A stretch of DNA of 64,000 nt from M55B118 sp964501715 (GCA_964501715.1 CAZCTR010000002.1:62001-126000); one strand, 5' to 3'. Positions 51,196 through 60,974 are shown, counted from the first letter of the stretch. The notes: generated by a model from the sequence alone, not told the origin. Translations and numbers: made by a program.

Positions 51196-51855
51196 ATGGC
51201 TTACATACTTATACTGCTTTCCTACTTGGTCGGCTCGATTCCGATGTCGATCATCGTCGGTAAAATCACGCACGGCGTGGACGTCCGCGACTATGGTTCG
51301 GGCAATCCGGGAACCACGAACGCGATGCGTGTGCTTGGACGCAGACTCGGTTTTTTCATCTTCCTGCTCGACGTCATCAAGGGCGGTTTTGTGATTTTCC
51401 TGATACGCGCTGGCCTTTTCGATGCGGCTGAAGTGTTCCATCCGCTCCTTTACGGCATCATTTCGGCTTTCGGTCACATGTTTCCGCTCTTCCTCAAGTT
51501 CAAAGGTGGCAAGGCTGTCGCTACGGGGGTGGGAGCGTTCTTGTTCTATGCACCGGCGATCGGTGTGATCGGACTGCTTTTCTACCTGCTTGGATTGAAG
51601 CTGACCCGCTATGTGAGTGTGGGCTCATGCACCGGCACAGCAAGTGTCATGGTCGCTTCGTACCTCGTCTATTTTTTCGGGCCGGACCATGGCGCGAACT
51701 ATCATTATTTCTTCGGGCCGAGACAAGACCTTTTCATGCTCGTCCTCGCCACAGTTGTGGCCGTGCTCATTTTCTACAAGCACCGCAAGAATTTCGTCCG
51801 CATCAAAAACGGTACAGAACCCAAAAGCAATTTCATGCAAAAGAAAAAACTGTGA
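51196..51855 (+). CDS. plsY: Glycerol-3-phosphate acyltransferase PlsY
   Basis: 219 residues, GAGGTGATGCCCC site. Motifs: GSGNPGTTNAMRVLGR, FGHMFPLFLKFKGGKAVATG with the acyl-phosphate site, and a basic tail. About five to six membrane helices. Makes lysophosphatidic acid from acyl-phosphate. Divergent from parE, the Bacillus arrangement. Confidence 0.95.
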   Translation: MAYILILLSYLVGSIPMSIIVGKITHGVDVRDYGSGNPGTTNAMRVLGRRLGFFIFLLDVIKGGFVIFLIRAGLFDAAEVFHPLLYGIISAFGHMFPLFLKFKGGKAVATGVGAFLFYAPAIGVIGLLFYLLGLKLTRYVSVGSCTGTASVMVASYLVYFFGPDHGANYHYFFGPRQDLFMLVLATVVAVLIFYKHRKNFVRIKNGTEPKSNFMQKKKL

Positions 51856-51913
51856 TCGCTGGGCATCTCCGGATGCCTTTTGATATTTCGGGTATGTCTT
51901 AGAGAAAGGGACG

Positions 51914-53326
51914 ATGACTTTGCAAGGATTAAGACATTTCAGACAGGAAATCAAAAGCATCCGCACCGTGGGCGAGCTCCTTGAATGGCTCACTATGAAA
52001 CGGCTTGAACGTTTCGCTTTCATCTTTATTCTCATACTCGTGCTCTCACCGCTTTATGCGATGGGGTGGAGCCTTCTTTTTGCCCGTCACACCGACGGGG
52101 CCTATATCGCAAACCTGCTGGGTCTCGGAAACGCCTGGCATACGCTCATCTTGCAAATCGGCTATGTCGGCTTTGTCGTCGCAGTCATCCTTTTTTCGAA
52201 GTCTGTACATCAGGCTAAAAAGAAGGGTGTCCGCCCCCTCGCCTATCTCAGGACACATGCAATCGAGGTCTTTTTGGCGCTTTTCATTGTCTGGACCGCT
52301 CTGGCGACATATTTCTCCATCAATCCCGCCCTTTCTTTGAAAGGGGACTTCTACCGTCGTGAGGGCTTATGGACATTCGGGGCCTATTTGGGTTTGTTTG
52401 CGCTCGCGAAAAGCCAGACACGCCTGAACATCATAAGGCTCGCCAGTGTGTTTGTCGGCGTGAGCGTGCTGACGGGCGTGCTTGACCTCATCGATGCCGA
52501 TGCCATCAACCGTGTGCTGACCCTCAAGAAGAAGACGTCCATCTTCCATAACGCCAACCACTACGGCTATTATCTCGTGATGGCCCTTTTGGCGAATGCG
52601 GCGCTCACGTTGAACCTGAGGACCTTGAGAACACCGCTGACCTTGCCGCTTCTTGTTTTTCACGCCGTGCTCACCATCGTCGTGATCGACAACCACAGTT
52701 TCGGCTCTTTCCTCGCCCTCTCATCCGCATTCACCTTGAGCATTGTGCTCATCGCTTGGTTGAAACGCGCGCTTCTTTTCCGGGCGATTATCCTCACGGC
52801 CCTTTTCTTCGGTCTCTCCTGGGCTCAGAGTCTAGTGGATGACTATCTCACAAGCGAATTCTCCGGGACCCGGGAGGATGTGGCGAATATTGTCGAAGGG
52901 AATGAGGAAGCCTCTTCAGCCGGGTCTGGACGTTGGTCTCTTTGGACACATGCGGCAGGGTTCGCACTTGAAAGACCGCTCCTGGGATACGGTCCGGACG
53001 CGCTTGGAACCCCTTATGAGGAAGCGGGCGAATCCACGGACAGACCCCACAATGAACTTCTTCAATTTGCGGCCTCACAAGGTTTCATCGCGATGTTTCT
53101 CTATCTCGGCGCCCTCATCACACTCGCGGCAAGGGCGTTCAATAAAAGACACGCCCTTTCCACACTCACCCTGACGCTCGGATTCGTCGTGATCGGTTAT
53201 CTCGCCTCATCGATGTTCGGAAACACCATGTACTACACCACGCCGTTTTACGTCATGTTTCTGTCGTTCACCGTGAGTGGGGTCAAATCTGCAAGAGGGA
53301 CCGTAATAAGAGATCATGCTATCTAA
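51914..53326 (+). CDS. O-antigen ligase / Wzy_C-family polytopic membrane protein
   Basis: 470 residues, AAAGGGACG site. About ten to twelve membrane helices; the family region is the large loop and the following helices, SGRWSLWTHAAGFALERPLLGYGPDA and HNELLQFAASQGFIAMFLYLG. This is the Wzy_C/WaaL fold, which joins or polymerises glycans on lipid carriers. The host looks Gram-positive-like, so the likely role is cell-surface polysaccharide attachment; no glycosyltransferase cluster is nearby. Has its own strong terminator. Confidence 0.82.
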   Translation: MTLQGLRHFRQEIKSIRTVGELLEWLTMKRLERFAFIFILILVLSPLYAMGWSLLFARHTDGAYIANLLGLGNAWHTLILQIGYVGFVVAVILFSKSVHQAKKKGVRPLAYLRTHAIEVFLALFIVWTALATYFSINPALSLKGDFYRREGLWTFGAYLGLFALAKSQTRLNIIRLASVFVGVSVLTGVLDLIDADAINRVLTLKKKTSIFHNANHYGYYLVMALLANAALTLNLRTLRTPLTLPLLVFHAVLTIVVIDNHSFGSFLALSSAFTLSIVLIAWLKRALLFRAIILTALFFGLSWAQSLVDDYLTSEFSGTREDVANIVEGNEEASSAGSGRWSLWTHAAGFALERPLLGYGPDALGTPYEEAGESTDRPHNELLQFAASQGFIAMFLYLGALITLAARAFNKRHALSTLTLTLGFVVIGYLASSMFGNTMYYTTPFYVMFLSFTVSGVKSARGTVIRDHAI

Positions 53327-53332
53327 ATTGAG

Positions 53333-53370
53333 ATGTGCCAAAAGCCATGACGGCTTTTGGCACATCTTTT
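53333..53370 (+). terminator. Terminator of the O-antigen-ligase-like gene
   Basis: 14-bp perfect stem ATGTGCCAAAAGCC / GGCTTTTGGCACAT, then CTTTTT. Confidence 0.9.
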
Positions 53371-53599
53371 TCATTGATGCAACTCTTTACTGCGTTGGTT
53401 GGCGGGTAGTGAGAAAAGCATGTATCTCTCATGGGGTTACAGAGATTTCGGGTATTCAGCATGAGGTTGTCTGTAGGTGAAGACTATTCGTGGATCATTT
53501 CAAGATGATAACCGGTTAGGATGGATCATTCAACAGCTTTTGTGGACAATGATGGCGCTCAGATATGATTGAAGCTACACGCGGTATGAATATGAACGC
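53371..53599. other. Gene-free interval
   Basis: About 230 nt between the terminator and the aldo/keto reductase stop; no gene, RNA element or clear repeat seen. Confidence 0.55.
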
Positions 53600-54418
53600 T
53601 TAGTGACTGTTCATCTTTTTTATTGTCTCCGTATCTTCTTTTGTCAACTGAAAATCAAACACATCAATGTTTTCGGATTGATGAGTTGGATTATGCGACT
53701 TTGGGATGACGACCATCCCCTGATTGACCTGATAGTTCAATACGATCTGGCTCCATGATTTATGGTAGGGTTTCGCGATTTCCTTGAGCGTGTCTTTTGT
53801 CTTATCATCCAATTTGGTCAGGGATTGATAGGCTTCGGGGATGATGGCATTCGCTTTGCAAAAATCGATCAACCTTTGACGGTGATTGCCGGGATAGGAC
53901 TGGAACTGGTTGAGTACAGGCTTGATGCGGGCATGTTTGATCAAGTGGGCCAGCTGTGCTTCATTGAAGTTGGACACGCCGATCGATTTTATGAGCCCCT
54001 TCTCAACGCATGTTTCCAACACCCTCCAGACACGCAGGTTCTCTTCGTGCGTCTTTAGGGGGAAATGGATGAGATACAGGTCGATATACTCCATGTCTAG
54101 AAGCTTGAGGGATTGTGCCACATGGGTTCTGACGGTTTCTTCATTTTCGGTATATTCCGGTTCATTGGGGATCTTTGATGTGATGAAGAACGCATTTCTA
54201 TCGATGCCTGATTCGTTCACCGCTTTTCCGATGACCGCTTCATTCCGATAGAATATGGCGGTGTCTATGAGTCTGTAACCAAGCTTTATTGCGGAGTGAA
54301 GCTCATGGGTGTCATAATTGATCCTGCCCATGAATTCATTGCCCTCTTTTCCGAACGTGTTCGTGCCTGTGCCTACCATAGGGATTTCATGCCCATCATT
54401 CATTTTCAGATATTTCAT
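53600..54418 (-). CDS. Aldo/keto reductase
   Basis: 272 residues from ATG 54418 (GAGGATGG site). NADPH-dependent TIM barrel: the catalytic Asp-Tyr-Lys-His set appears as RLIDTAIFYRNE (Asp, Tyr), FFITSKIP (Lys) and YLIHFPLK (His). IKSIGVSNFNEAQL and VVIPKSHNP are family marks. AKR5-like. Reduces aldehydes or ketones; substrate unknown. Codon use and A/T content look closer to the BspA-type gene than to the operons before it. Confidence 0.92.
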   Translation of the reverse strand: MKYLKMNDGHEIPMVGTGTNTFGKEGNEFMGRINYDTHELHSAIKLGYRLIDTAIFYRNEAVIGKAVNESGIDRNAFFITSKIPNEPEYTENEETVRTHVAQSLKLLDMEYIDLYLIHFPLKTHEENLRVWRVLETCVEKGLIKSIGVSNFNEAQLAHLIKHARIKPVLNQFQSYPGNHRQRLIDFCKANAIIPEAYQSLTKLDDKTKDTLKEIAKPYHKSWSQIVLNYQVNQGMVVIPKSHNPTHQSENIDVFDFQLTKEDTETIKKMNSH

Positions 54419-54611
54419 ATAACCCATCCTCTTCTTTAAAGTTTAGATGCATGTGAAAACTGTGCGTCCGGATGTGACTCCGGTCTGAAACGTTCTGTTT
54501 GTATGGCTCTATAAAAATTATAACATATTCAAAGTCTGATTGGATTTATGATTCAATCGTCCCTTCTGGACCATCAATTGGCTTGTCGGGCGCATGGGGT
54601 TCCATAGATTA

Positions 54612-54645
54612 AGCCACACTCCAAAACAATTGTAAGTGTGGCTTT
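54612..54645. terminator. Hairpin downstream of the BspA-type gene
   Basis: AAGCCACAC / GTGTGGCTT with a 16-nt loop but no clear U-run; terminator or stabilising hairpin. Confidence 0.45.
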
Positions 54646-54704
54646 GGTTGTAGCGGATTGCAATGATGAAGAGCATAGTGCATGGTTGTCTATTTCATGA
54701 CGGA

Positions 54705-57329
54705 TCATTCCGGCGGGTCTGCATTGTATTCTTTTGTATTGCTGGTTGGGTTCCAGTTATAATGCCAATCCGGATGGTCGCCGGACCGTTCGATGTAGAT
54801 GGTCANNNNNNNNNNNNNNNNNNNNNNNNNNNNNNNNNNNNNNNNNNNNNNNNNNNNNNNNNNNNNNNNNNNNNNNNNNNNNNNNNNNNNNNNNNNNNNN
54901 NNNNNTTCCAGTTATAATGCCAATCCGGATGGTCGCCGGACCGTTCGATGTAGATGGTCAAATCACCATATATCCTAAAGGCATTGTTCTGATTCGTGGT
55001 GACCGATTCCGGAATGAACACCCAATCCAGTCCGCTGTGCTCAAAAGCTTCTGCAGAGATGGTCTTTAAGGAATCCGGCAGACGAAGCGGTTGGAGGTCG
55101 GGGGTCGATTTGAACGCCCCTATGCCGATGACCTCCAGTGAGGCCGGCAAATCAACCTGTTGGATGTTGCTACCTTGGAAAGCTCTGTCTCCGATTTCCG
55201 TTATGCCTTCCGGGATGGTGATCTCTGTAATATTCGATGAAAAGAACAGACTTCCATTGATCGTCTTCAATCCATCCGGCAATTCAATGGACTCGAGCTG
55301 TTCGGTCCGACTGAATGCACTCGTACCGATCTCAGTCACCCCCTCCGGTATACCAATGGTCTTGAGGGCTTTTGCATTCCTGAATGCTTGCGGACCGATG
55401 GTCTTTAAACTGTCAGGAAGGTTGACTGTCTCCAGATTTTCGCTGTCCCAGAAAAGATCATGCGGCAGTTCGCTGATTCCTTCCGGAATGGTGATGTGCG
55501 TCAATGCATCCATTTGTCTGAATGCTTCAGGTCCTATGGTATGGACACTTGCCGGAATATCCACAGTATTCAAAGCCGCATTTTTCTTAAAAGCGCCTCT
55601 TCCTATCACTTCCAGGTTTTCAGGAAGCGTCACAGTATGCAACTTCAGTGTCCTTTCAAAGGCGTAATCACCAATTTTTTTCACCTGTGAGTTGTTTTCA
55701 AACGTTACTGTTTCAAGATTTTCGCTTTCTCTGAAGGCGTGACTTCCGATGGTGTCCACACTGCTTGGTATCGACACGTCACTGAGCTCAAAGGTTCCAT
55801 AGAACGCAAAGTCATCAATGACTTCGAGGCCATCATTGAACATCACCGATTGAACAGGGGTCTCCCGAAACGCTGATTCCCCTATTTCCGTTAACGAATC
55901 GGGAAATTCAATCGTACCGGTGATCGGCGTGGACGCAAAGGCTCTTTCACCTATATACTCGACGTCGTTGTTGAAGGCGACGCTTGAAATGCTTGAATTG
56001 GAAAAAGCCAACGCTCCAATCGTCAACAATTCTGTGGGAAATTCAAGATCATCCGCCTCGACAAGTCTGAACGCTCTTGTTTCAACGTGTCTGATCCCTT
56101 CTGGATTCTCAAAAGTCAATGAAGCCATGTCGCGTTGCGAGTCAAATGCCCTGGCTTCAATGGTATGGACGTTCTCACCGACTGCAACAGAATTCAATTC
56201 CAAATCGTCAAAGGCATCCTTATAAAACAATGCTTCACCAATGGTTGTCACGGGGATATTAGCAATCGTATCCGGGATGATCACATCGGCATCATCTTTC
56301 AAATACTCTGTCAGGGTCGCTTCACCGTCCTCGACATCAAACAGCCATTCGTCAGTGACGCCGTCCCATTGGGCAACCACTGTAAAGGGATCCAATGCGT
56401 CCGCTATGATCCAATCCTCAAAAACATACCCGGATTCAGGGTCCTCCCAGTGAGAGAACTCATAATGGTCACGCTCAGGCATATCGATGAAGTCATCCAC
56501 TTCCACCCATTGAGAATAGGGGAGGGACACTTCGGCAGGGTCCGTTCCTTCACCGAACTCAAAGTGAACCGTCACTTCCATGGCTTCGTAGACAGCATAC
56601 AAGTCATGTGCCCCTTCATCCAATGCGTAAATGTCGATGGTCTCACCTTCCGATTCCAAAGCCCATCCCTCGAAGGTGTACCCGTTCTTTTCCGGTGCTT
56701 GAGGCAGCGCTAGATCCTCATCCAATAATCCACTGACCGTCTCCATGATCATGCTTGATTCATCATGAAAATTAAGCGTGACTTCCGGTATCTCCTCAAA
56801 GACCGCATGGACGACCGTATCTTCAGTCACTTCACTCGGCACCTCCTCATACCCGATAAAACGGTACCCTTCAATGGGCTCGGGACTTCCAAGCTCGAGC
56901 GATTCACCATGCTCCAGTTCCTCCGTCGACATGGTCCCTTGCGGACCTTCGACGGTCACTGTGTGAACCTTGATCTCAAAAACGGGTTCAACGACCACAT
57001 CTTCAGTAAAGTCTATCTCATCATATGGTATGTCCCATTCAATGAAGATGAATCCTTCGCGCTCAGGCGCGTCAGGAAACAGGAGATCCTCGTTTTCTTC
57101 ATATTCCACTTCTTCCACGACATCATCATCATGATCAATGAACGTTAACGTGATGGAANNNNNNNNNNNNNNNNNNNNNNNNNNNNNNNNNNNNNNNNNN
57201 NNNNNNNNNNNNNNNNNNNNNNNNNNNNNNNNNNNNNNNNNNNNNNNNNNNNNNNNNNCCATTTTCAGCACCGCATGCAGCGACAATGAATATGGACGTT
57301 AACAATATGGCAATGCGAAACATTCGCAC
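54705..57329 (-). CDS. BspA-type (LRR_5) surface lipoprotein with beta-grasp repeats, interrupted by two assembly gaps
   Basis: GTG start at 57329 (GGAGG six nt upstream; ATG 57321 is possible). Lipobox signal MRMFRIAILLTSIFIVAACG. After the N run at 57159-57258 come about four Listeria-Bacteroides (InlB-type) beta-grasp repeats (for example PEKNGYTFEGWALESEGE), then 17 or so BspA leucine-rich repeats with the IPEGVTEIGTSAF pattern. At 54806-54905 a second N run is flanked by identical 55-bp copies; merging them keeps the frame and gives a natural end, NPTSNTKEYNADPPE, with TGA at 54705-54707. Such proteins sit on the cell surface and mediate adhesion. Exact length unknown because of the first gap. 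Confidence 0.8.
54751..54960. repeat. 55-bp identical flanks around an N gap (assembly artefact)
   Basis: 54751-54805 and 54906-54960 are identical over 55 bp and lie exactly on both sides of 100 N. This is the signature of two contigs sharing a k-mer end that were scaffolded without merging. The true sequence is probably shorter by 155 nt. Confidence 0.9.
57159..57258. other. Assembly gap (100 N)
   Basis: Unknown sequence inside the BspA-type gene; the two sides are in different frames across the placeholder, so its true length is not 100 nt. Flanks share no repeat. Confidence 0.95.
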
Positions 57330-57597
57330 ATTTAGCCTCCCTAATTTATATAAGTTATATTTTAAGACTAGGAAACTTTTTTTGGAATTTCAAATTATAT
57401 GCACTACAACCTATTGGAATTTGAGTTGGAATCCGTTGCATGGACGGTGTTCCATACAAAAAAGAGACCGATCCCCTTTGTACGGGTGATCGATCCCACA
57501 TTATCAAAGTTTCATTTTCCATAGGTCTTGCCTTAGCGCTATCGGACGTTTCTTCCTCCGGATGAGGAAAAGGTTTCAGCGCAGGAGAGTCTACGCC
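57330..57597. other. A/T-rich upstream region of the BspA-type gene
   Basis: No gene. It contains TATAAT-like boxes on the minus strand before the lipoprotein start, and near 57464-57495 a weak hairpin (GACCGATC / GATCGATC) with a U-run on the minus strand that may end pnuC transcription. Confidence 0.45.
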
Positions 57598-58305
57598 TCA
57601 AAGGGGATGACGTTTCATGATTATGCTCTGACGGCTTTTCATCCTGCGCCAGTTGATGAAGGCGTACATGTCGTTGGCGAAAAAGGTCGCAAACAGGACA
57701 ACCATGGGCAGATAGGTGATGTCATCGAGGGCCGCAAGCGCCCAAAGCACGATCAGAACGATATCGTTGCTGCCGAACAGAACCGCATAGTAGGGCGACC
57801 GCAAGAACATGAACGAGGCGGCGATGAAGCTGGTGGTGATCGAGAGGGTGCTCACCATGAGGTTGGGCGTCTCGAAGGCGTCCAGCACAAGGTAGAAGAC
57901 AAACGTGACAATCGGTGTAAGAAAGAGGACGCCCGCGATTTTGCGCGGGGTGAGCCTAGACACCTCTACTTCGGGACGCCCTTCCTCGAAAGGATGGCGA
58001 AGCCAGACGACGAGCACGAAAAGCGAGGTGGGAAGGACCTTCCCGAGATAGGTGATCATCTCACCGTAATAGTCGTAGGTGTAGGAGATGAGCGCATAGG
58101 CTATGCTGAAGAACACCATGAGGAGTTGCCCGAGAGGTTGTCCCTTGGCGAGAAACAATAGCGAACTGACCCCTATGAGTGAAGCGACAAGGGTCAGCCC
58201 GCTTCCGCCCGAGACCAAAAAAGACGCCGTGATGACAGACGCCGAGGCGATCCATAACTTGAGTTCGAAGGGGGTCAGTGATTTGAAGGTTGTCTTGAGT
58301 TTCAT
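57598..58305 (-). CDS. pnuC: PnuC-family nicotinamide riboside transporter
   Basis: 235 residues from ATG 58305 (GAGGAGACCCGAT site). About seven membrane helices; the signature is near the end, FATFFANDMYAFINWRRMK (ND-x-Y-x-FINW), and LFGSNDIVLIVLWALAAL. PnuC proteins take up the vitamin B3 form nicotinamide riboside by facilitated diffusion, for NAD synthesis; some relatives carry riboflavin or thiamine. Monocistronic; no NAD- or thiamine-responsive leader seen. Confidence 0.85.
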   Translation of the reverse strand: MKLKTTFKSLTPFELKLWIASASVITASFLVSGGSGLTLVASLIGVSSLLFLAKGQPLGQLLMVFFSIAYALISYTYDYYGEMITYLGKVLPTSLFVLVVWLRHPFEEGRPEVEVSRLTPRKIAGVLFLTPIVTFVFYLVLDAFETPNLMVSTLSITTSFIAASFMFLRSPYYAVLFGSNDIVLIVLWALAALDDITYLPMVVLFATFFANDMYAFINWRRMKSRQSIIMKRHPL

Positions 58306-58384
58306 ATCGGGTCTCCTCGTCAGTGGGTTTAAAGCCATTATACAGCTGAATGCCCTCTACTGCAAAGGGTAAGCTTTGGCAAGG

Positions 58385-58408
58385 AAAAGGCCACCCGCGG
58401 GTGGCCTT
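58385..58408 (-). terminator. Terminator of the lysine-leader ABC operon
   Basis: Perfect palindrome GGCCACCCGCGGGTGGCC followed on the minus strand by TTTTCC. Confidence 0.8.
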
Positions 58409-58417
58409 GACTTGAAA

Positions 58418-59143
58418 TCAATGTGTGAACTGTCCGATGAACGCTTTCGTGCGCTCTTTCTTCGGGTCGGTGAAGAGTGTACTTCCCGGCCTGTCTTCGA
58501 CGACTTCTCCCTTGTCCATGAAGATGACGCGGTCCGCGATATCACGGGCGAGGCCCATCTCATGGGTCACGAGCACCATCGTCAGATCCTCGTCTACAAG
58601 GCGACGGATGACACTCAGGACTTCCTGGACCATTTCCGGGTCCAAGGCGCTCGTCGGTTCGTCAAACAAGAGGACACCCGGGTCCATGGCCAGGGCGCGG
58701 GCGATGCCGACGCGTTGCGCCTGGCCGCCCGAGAGCTTTGCGGGCTTGCGGTTGGCATAGGTTTCCATGCCGACTTTCCGAAGCGCCTCGAACGCTTTTT
58801 CCTCCGCGCTTGACTTCTGTCTTTTGAGCACGTTCCTCTGTGCGATGGTGCAATTGTCCAACACAGACAGGTGGTTGAAGAGATGGAAGCCCTGGAAGAC
58901 CATGGTCGCTTTTCTTCGGACCGCCTCGAGTACGCGTTTGTCGGGTGTGAGTGTCACACCATCTATTTCAATGACCCCCTCGGTCGGTGTTTCCAGATGA
59001 TTGAGCGTACGGAGCAGTGTGGTCTTCCCGCTTCCCGAGGGACCGATGATGACATTGACGGTCCCCTTCTCGAAACTCAGATTGATGTCTTTGAGCACAA
59101 AGCCTTCGCCGAAGTCCTTGCTGAGGTTTTTTATGGTGATCAT
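58418..59143 (-). CDS. Amino-acid (probably lysine) ABC transporter, ATP-binding protein
   Basis: 241 residues, overlapping the permease stop by ATGA. Walker A GPSGSGKTT, signature KLSGGQAQRVGIARALA, Walker B LLFDEPTSALDP, H-loop VLVTHEMGLARDIADRVIF: a complete GlnQ-type ATPase. Because the operon is preceded by a lysine riboswitch, lysine is the likely cargo. Confidence 0.93.
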   Translation of the reverse strand: MITIKNLSKDFGEGFVLKDINLSFEKGTVNVIIGPSGSGKTTLLRTLNHLETPTEGVIEIDGVTLTPDKRVLEAVRRKATMVFQGFHLFNHLSVLDNCTIAQRNVLKRQKSSAEEKAFEALRKVGMETYANRKPAKLSGGQAQRVGIARALAMDPGVLLFDEPTSALDPEMVQEVLSVIRRLVDEDLTMVLVTHEMGLARDIADRVIFMDKGEVVEDRPGSTLFTDPKKERTKAFIGQFTH

Positions 59144-59901
59144 ACCATGCCCTCGCTTTCACTCTTAAGCATATGCTTCGATTCGCGGCCCAAGTAGTCG
59201 GAGAGCTTCCTGAGGCCGTAGACCGCGACCATGACGATGCCCAGATAGATGAGCGCCGTGAGCATGAAGGCTTCGGTATAGCGGTAATGGGCCCCTGCGA
59301 CACTGCGTCCCATGTAGAAGAGCTCGGTCGCGCCGATGACAGACAGGACGGCCGTGTCCTTGAGATTCACGATGAGCTCGTTGCCGATCGCCGGGATCAT
59401 GTTGCGGAATGCCTGCGGGAAAAGGATCTTCTGATAGACCTGCCTGGTCGACATCCCCAGGCTTTCAGCCGCCTCCTTCTGTCCCTCGTCGAGCCCCTGC
59501 AGGCCGCTTCTCAGGATTTCAGTGAGATAGGCGGCCGTGTTGAGGCTGACCACCACGAGACCCGCGACGAGCACCGGCATCCTCACACCGGCGCGCGCGA
59601 GTCCGTAGTAGAAAAGCATCGCCTGTACCATCATCGGCGTCCCCCGAAAGACGGTCACATAGATTTCCGCGAACCGTTTCGTGACCATCTGCATGACCCG
59701 CTTGAGTATGAATCCGTACGCCGTAAGCGTCTGGATTTTCATGATGACGAGGATGAACGCGATCAGCAGTCCGACGAAGGTGCCCACCACCGCGAGCAGC
59801 ACGGTGTACATGAGCCCCTGCAGATACAAGGGGTAATACCTGATGACAAGGTCGACCATGCCGCCGAAGAACGTCGGCGAGATGCTCAATAAAGTGATCA
59901 T
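59140..59901 (-). CDS. Amino-acid (probably lysine) ABC transporter, permease
   Basis: 253 residues, overlapping both neighbours by ATGA. Five to six membrane helices and the EAA loop EAAESLGMSTRQVYQKILFPQAFRN typical of GlnP/HisM. The conserved FRGTPMMVQAMLFYYG is present. Forms the channel, probably as a homodimer. Confidence 0.93.
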   Translation of the reverse strand: MITLLSISPTFFGGMVDLVIRYYPLYLQGLMYTVLLAVVGTFVGLLIAFILVIMKIQTLTAYGFILKRVMQMVTKRFAEIYVTVFRGTPMMVQAMLFYYGLARAGVRMPVLVAGLVVVSLNTAAYLTEILRSGLQGLDEGQKEAAESLGMSTRQVYQKILFPQAFRNMIPAIGNELIVNLKDTAVLSVIGATELFYMGRSVAGAHYRYTEAFMLTALIYLGIVMVAVYGLRKLSDYLGRESKHMLKSESEGMV

Positions 59902-60689
59902 GGCTGGCGGCTCAATGCCTCTTCCATCCAGTTCTGGCGCGTCTCTTCGTCGATCCCGGCTAGGATCGTGTTGATCTCGTCGCGCAGCGCCGTCTCTTCT
60001 TTGCGTGTGGCGATCGAGACTGTCACGTCGCTTTCAGCGACTTCAAATCCGTCCTCGAGTGTCACGTATGTGAGCGCCTCGTTGTTACCGGTGATGCTGG
60101 TGGCCACAGGAAGCTCTGCGACAAGCGCGTCAGAAGTTCCGCTCTCGACTTGTTCGACAAGGCTCGGATAATCGTTGAGCGGGTCGGCGTGGTCGACGTC
60201 GTCGATCTGTGTGATCAGATCATCCTGCAGCGTCCCCTGCTGGGCGATGACGCGAGCCCCAGAAAAATCAGACAGGGTGGTTGCGTCCGCGTAATCGGAA
60301 TCGCTTCTCACGACGAGAACCTGTTCGCTCCTGTAGTATTCATCGGTGAAGTTGACAGTTTCCGCGCGCTCTGGCGTCGGGCTCATGCCGGCGATGATGA
60401 CATCGATCGTGCCCGCCTCAAGTGCGGGAATGAGTCCGTCCCAGTCGATCTTGCGGATGACAAGGTCGCGGTCGAGTCCGTCCGCGACTTCCCTGGCGAT
60501 GGTGACATCGTATCCGTCACAGTAGGCCGGGGCTTCCGCGATGTCCTCCCCTTCTTCCATGTCGGTCCAGTTGAACGGGGCGTAGTTGCATTCGAGCCCC
60601 ACTACAAGTTCATCCTCGCTTGAGCCTGCGCAGGCCGCCAGGGTGAGGATGAATGCACCCATGGCTAGTGTCAGAATTGCTTTTCTCAT
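59898..60689 (-). CDS. Amino-acid (probably lysine) ABC substrate-binding lipoprotein
   Basis: 263 residues from ATG 60689 (AAAGGA ten nt upstream; ATG 60698 is too close). Lipobox LTLAAC, anchor Cys19. SBP_bac_3 domain: LVVGLECNYAPFNWTD, DWDGLIPALEAGTIDVIIAGMSPTPERAETVNFTDEYY. The Trp and acid in the first lobe fit binding of a basic amino acid. First gene of the riboswitch-controlled operon. Confidence 0.92.
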   Translation of the reverse strand: MRKAILTLAMGAFILTLAACAGSSEDELVVGLECNYAPFNWTDMEEGEDIAEAPAYCDGYDVTIAREVADGLDRDLVIRKIDWDGLIPALEAGTIDVIIAGMSPTPERAETVNFTDEYYRSEQVLVVRSDSDYADATTLSDFSGARVIAQQGTLQDDLITQIDDVDHADPLNDYPSLVEQVESGTSDALVAELPVATSITGNNEALTYVTLEDGFEVAESDVTVSIATRKEETALRDEINTILAGIDEETRQNWMEEALSRQP

Positions 60690-60732
60690 GATTCTCATGT
60701 CCTTTCCGTAATCTTTTTTTTCATAAAAAAAA

Positions 60733-60748
60733 GTGTCACGGCGGACAC
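60733..60748 (-). terminator. Terminator of the lysine leader
   Basis: GTGTC / GACAC short stem followed on the minus strand by eight U, between the aptamer and the first gene. Confidence 0.6.
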
Positions 60749-60764
60749 CAATAGATTTCAAGAT

Positions 60765-60934
60765 GATGAAAAACCATTAGCGCCTCTACCGAAGTAGGAG
60801 TCCGTAGGGTGTTACCCTGCGTCCCATGCGAACGGCATGCCTGCCTTTCACACTCGGCGATGATTGCTTTTCGGAAGTTTCCAAGCCTGCCGGCTCCACT
60901 TCTTACTCGTCTGCATCGCAGCCTCTATTTTTTT
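60765..60934 (-). ncRNA. Lysine riboswitch (L-box)
   Basis: Minus strand, in order: ATAGAGGCTGCGATGC, CGAGTAAGAAGTGGAGCC, a GGCTTGGAAACTTCCGAAAA arm, CATCGCCGAGTGTGAAAGGC, and a closing GGACTCC...GTAGAGGCGC. These are the L-box core blocks (AGAGG-GCG, AGTA, GGAG, CGCCGA). It sits between a consensus promoter and the ABC operon. It should switch off uptake when lysine is plentiful. Confidence 0.88.
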
Positions 60935-60945
60935 ATGTTGAGTCA

Positions 60946-60974
60946 AATATACCAAAGATATGACAAGGCGTCAA
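60946..60974 (-). promoter_or_regulatory. Promoter of the lysine-leader operon
   Basis: Minus strand: TTGACG (60969-60974), 17-nt spacer, TATATT (60946-60951). Confidence 0.85.

Noticed and set aside
54663..55069. Plus-strand frames spanning the N gap
   Set aside because: Open only because N reads as X; the minus-strand lipoprotein explains the sequence.
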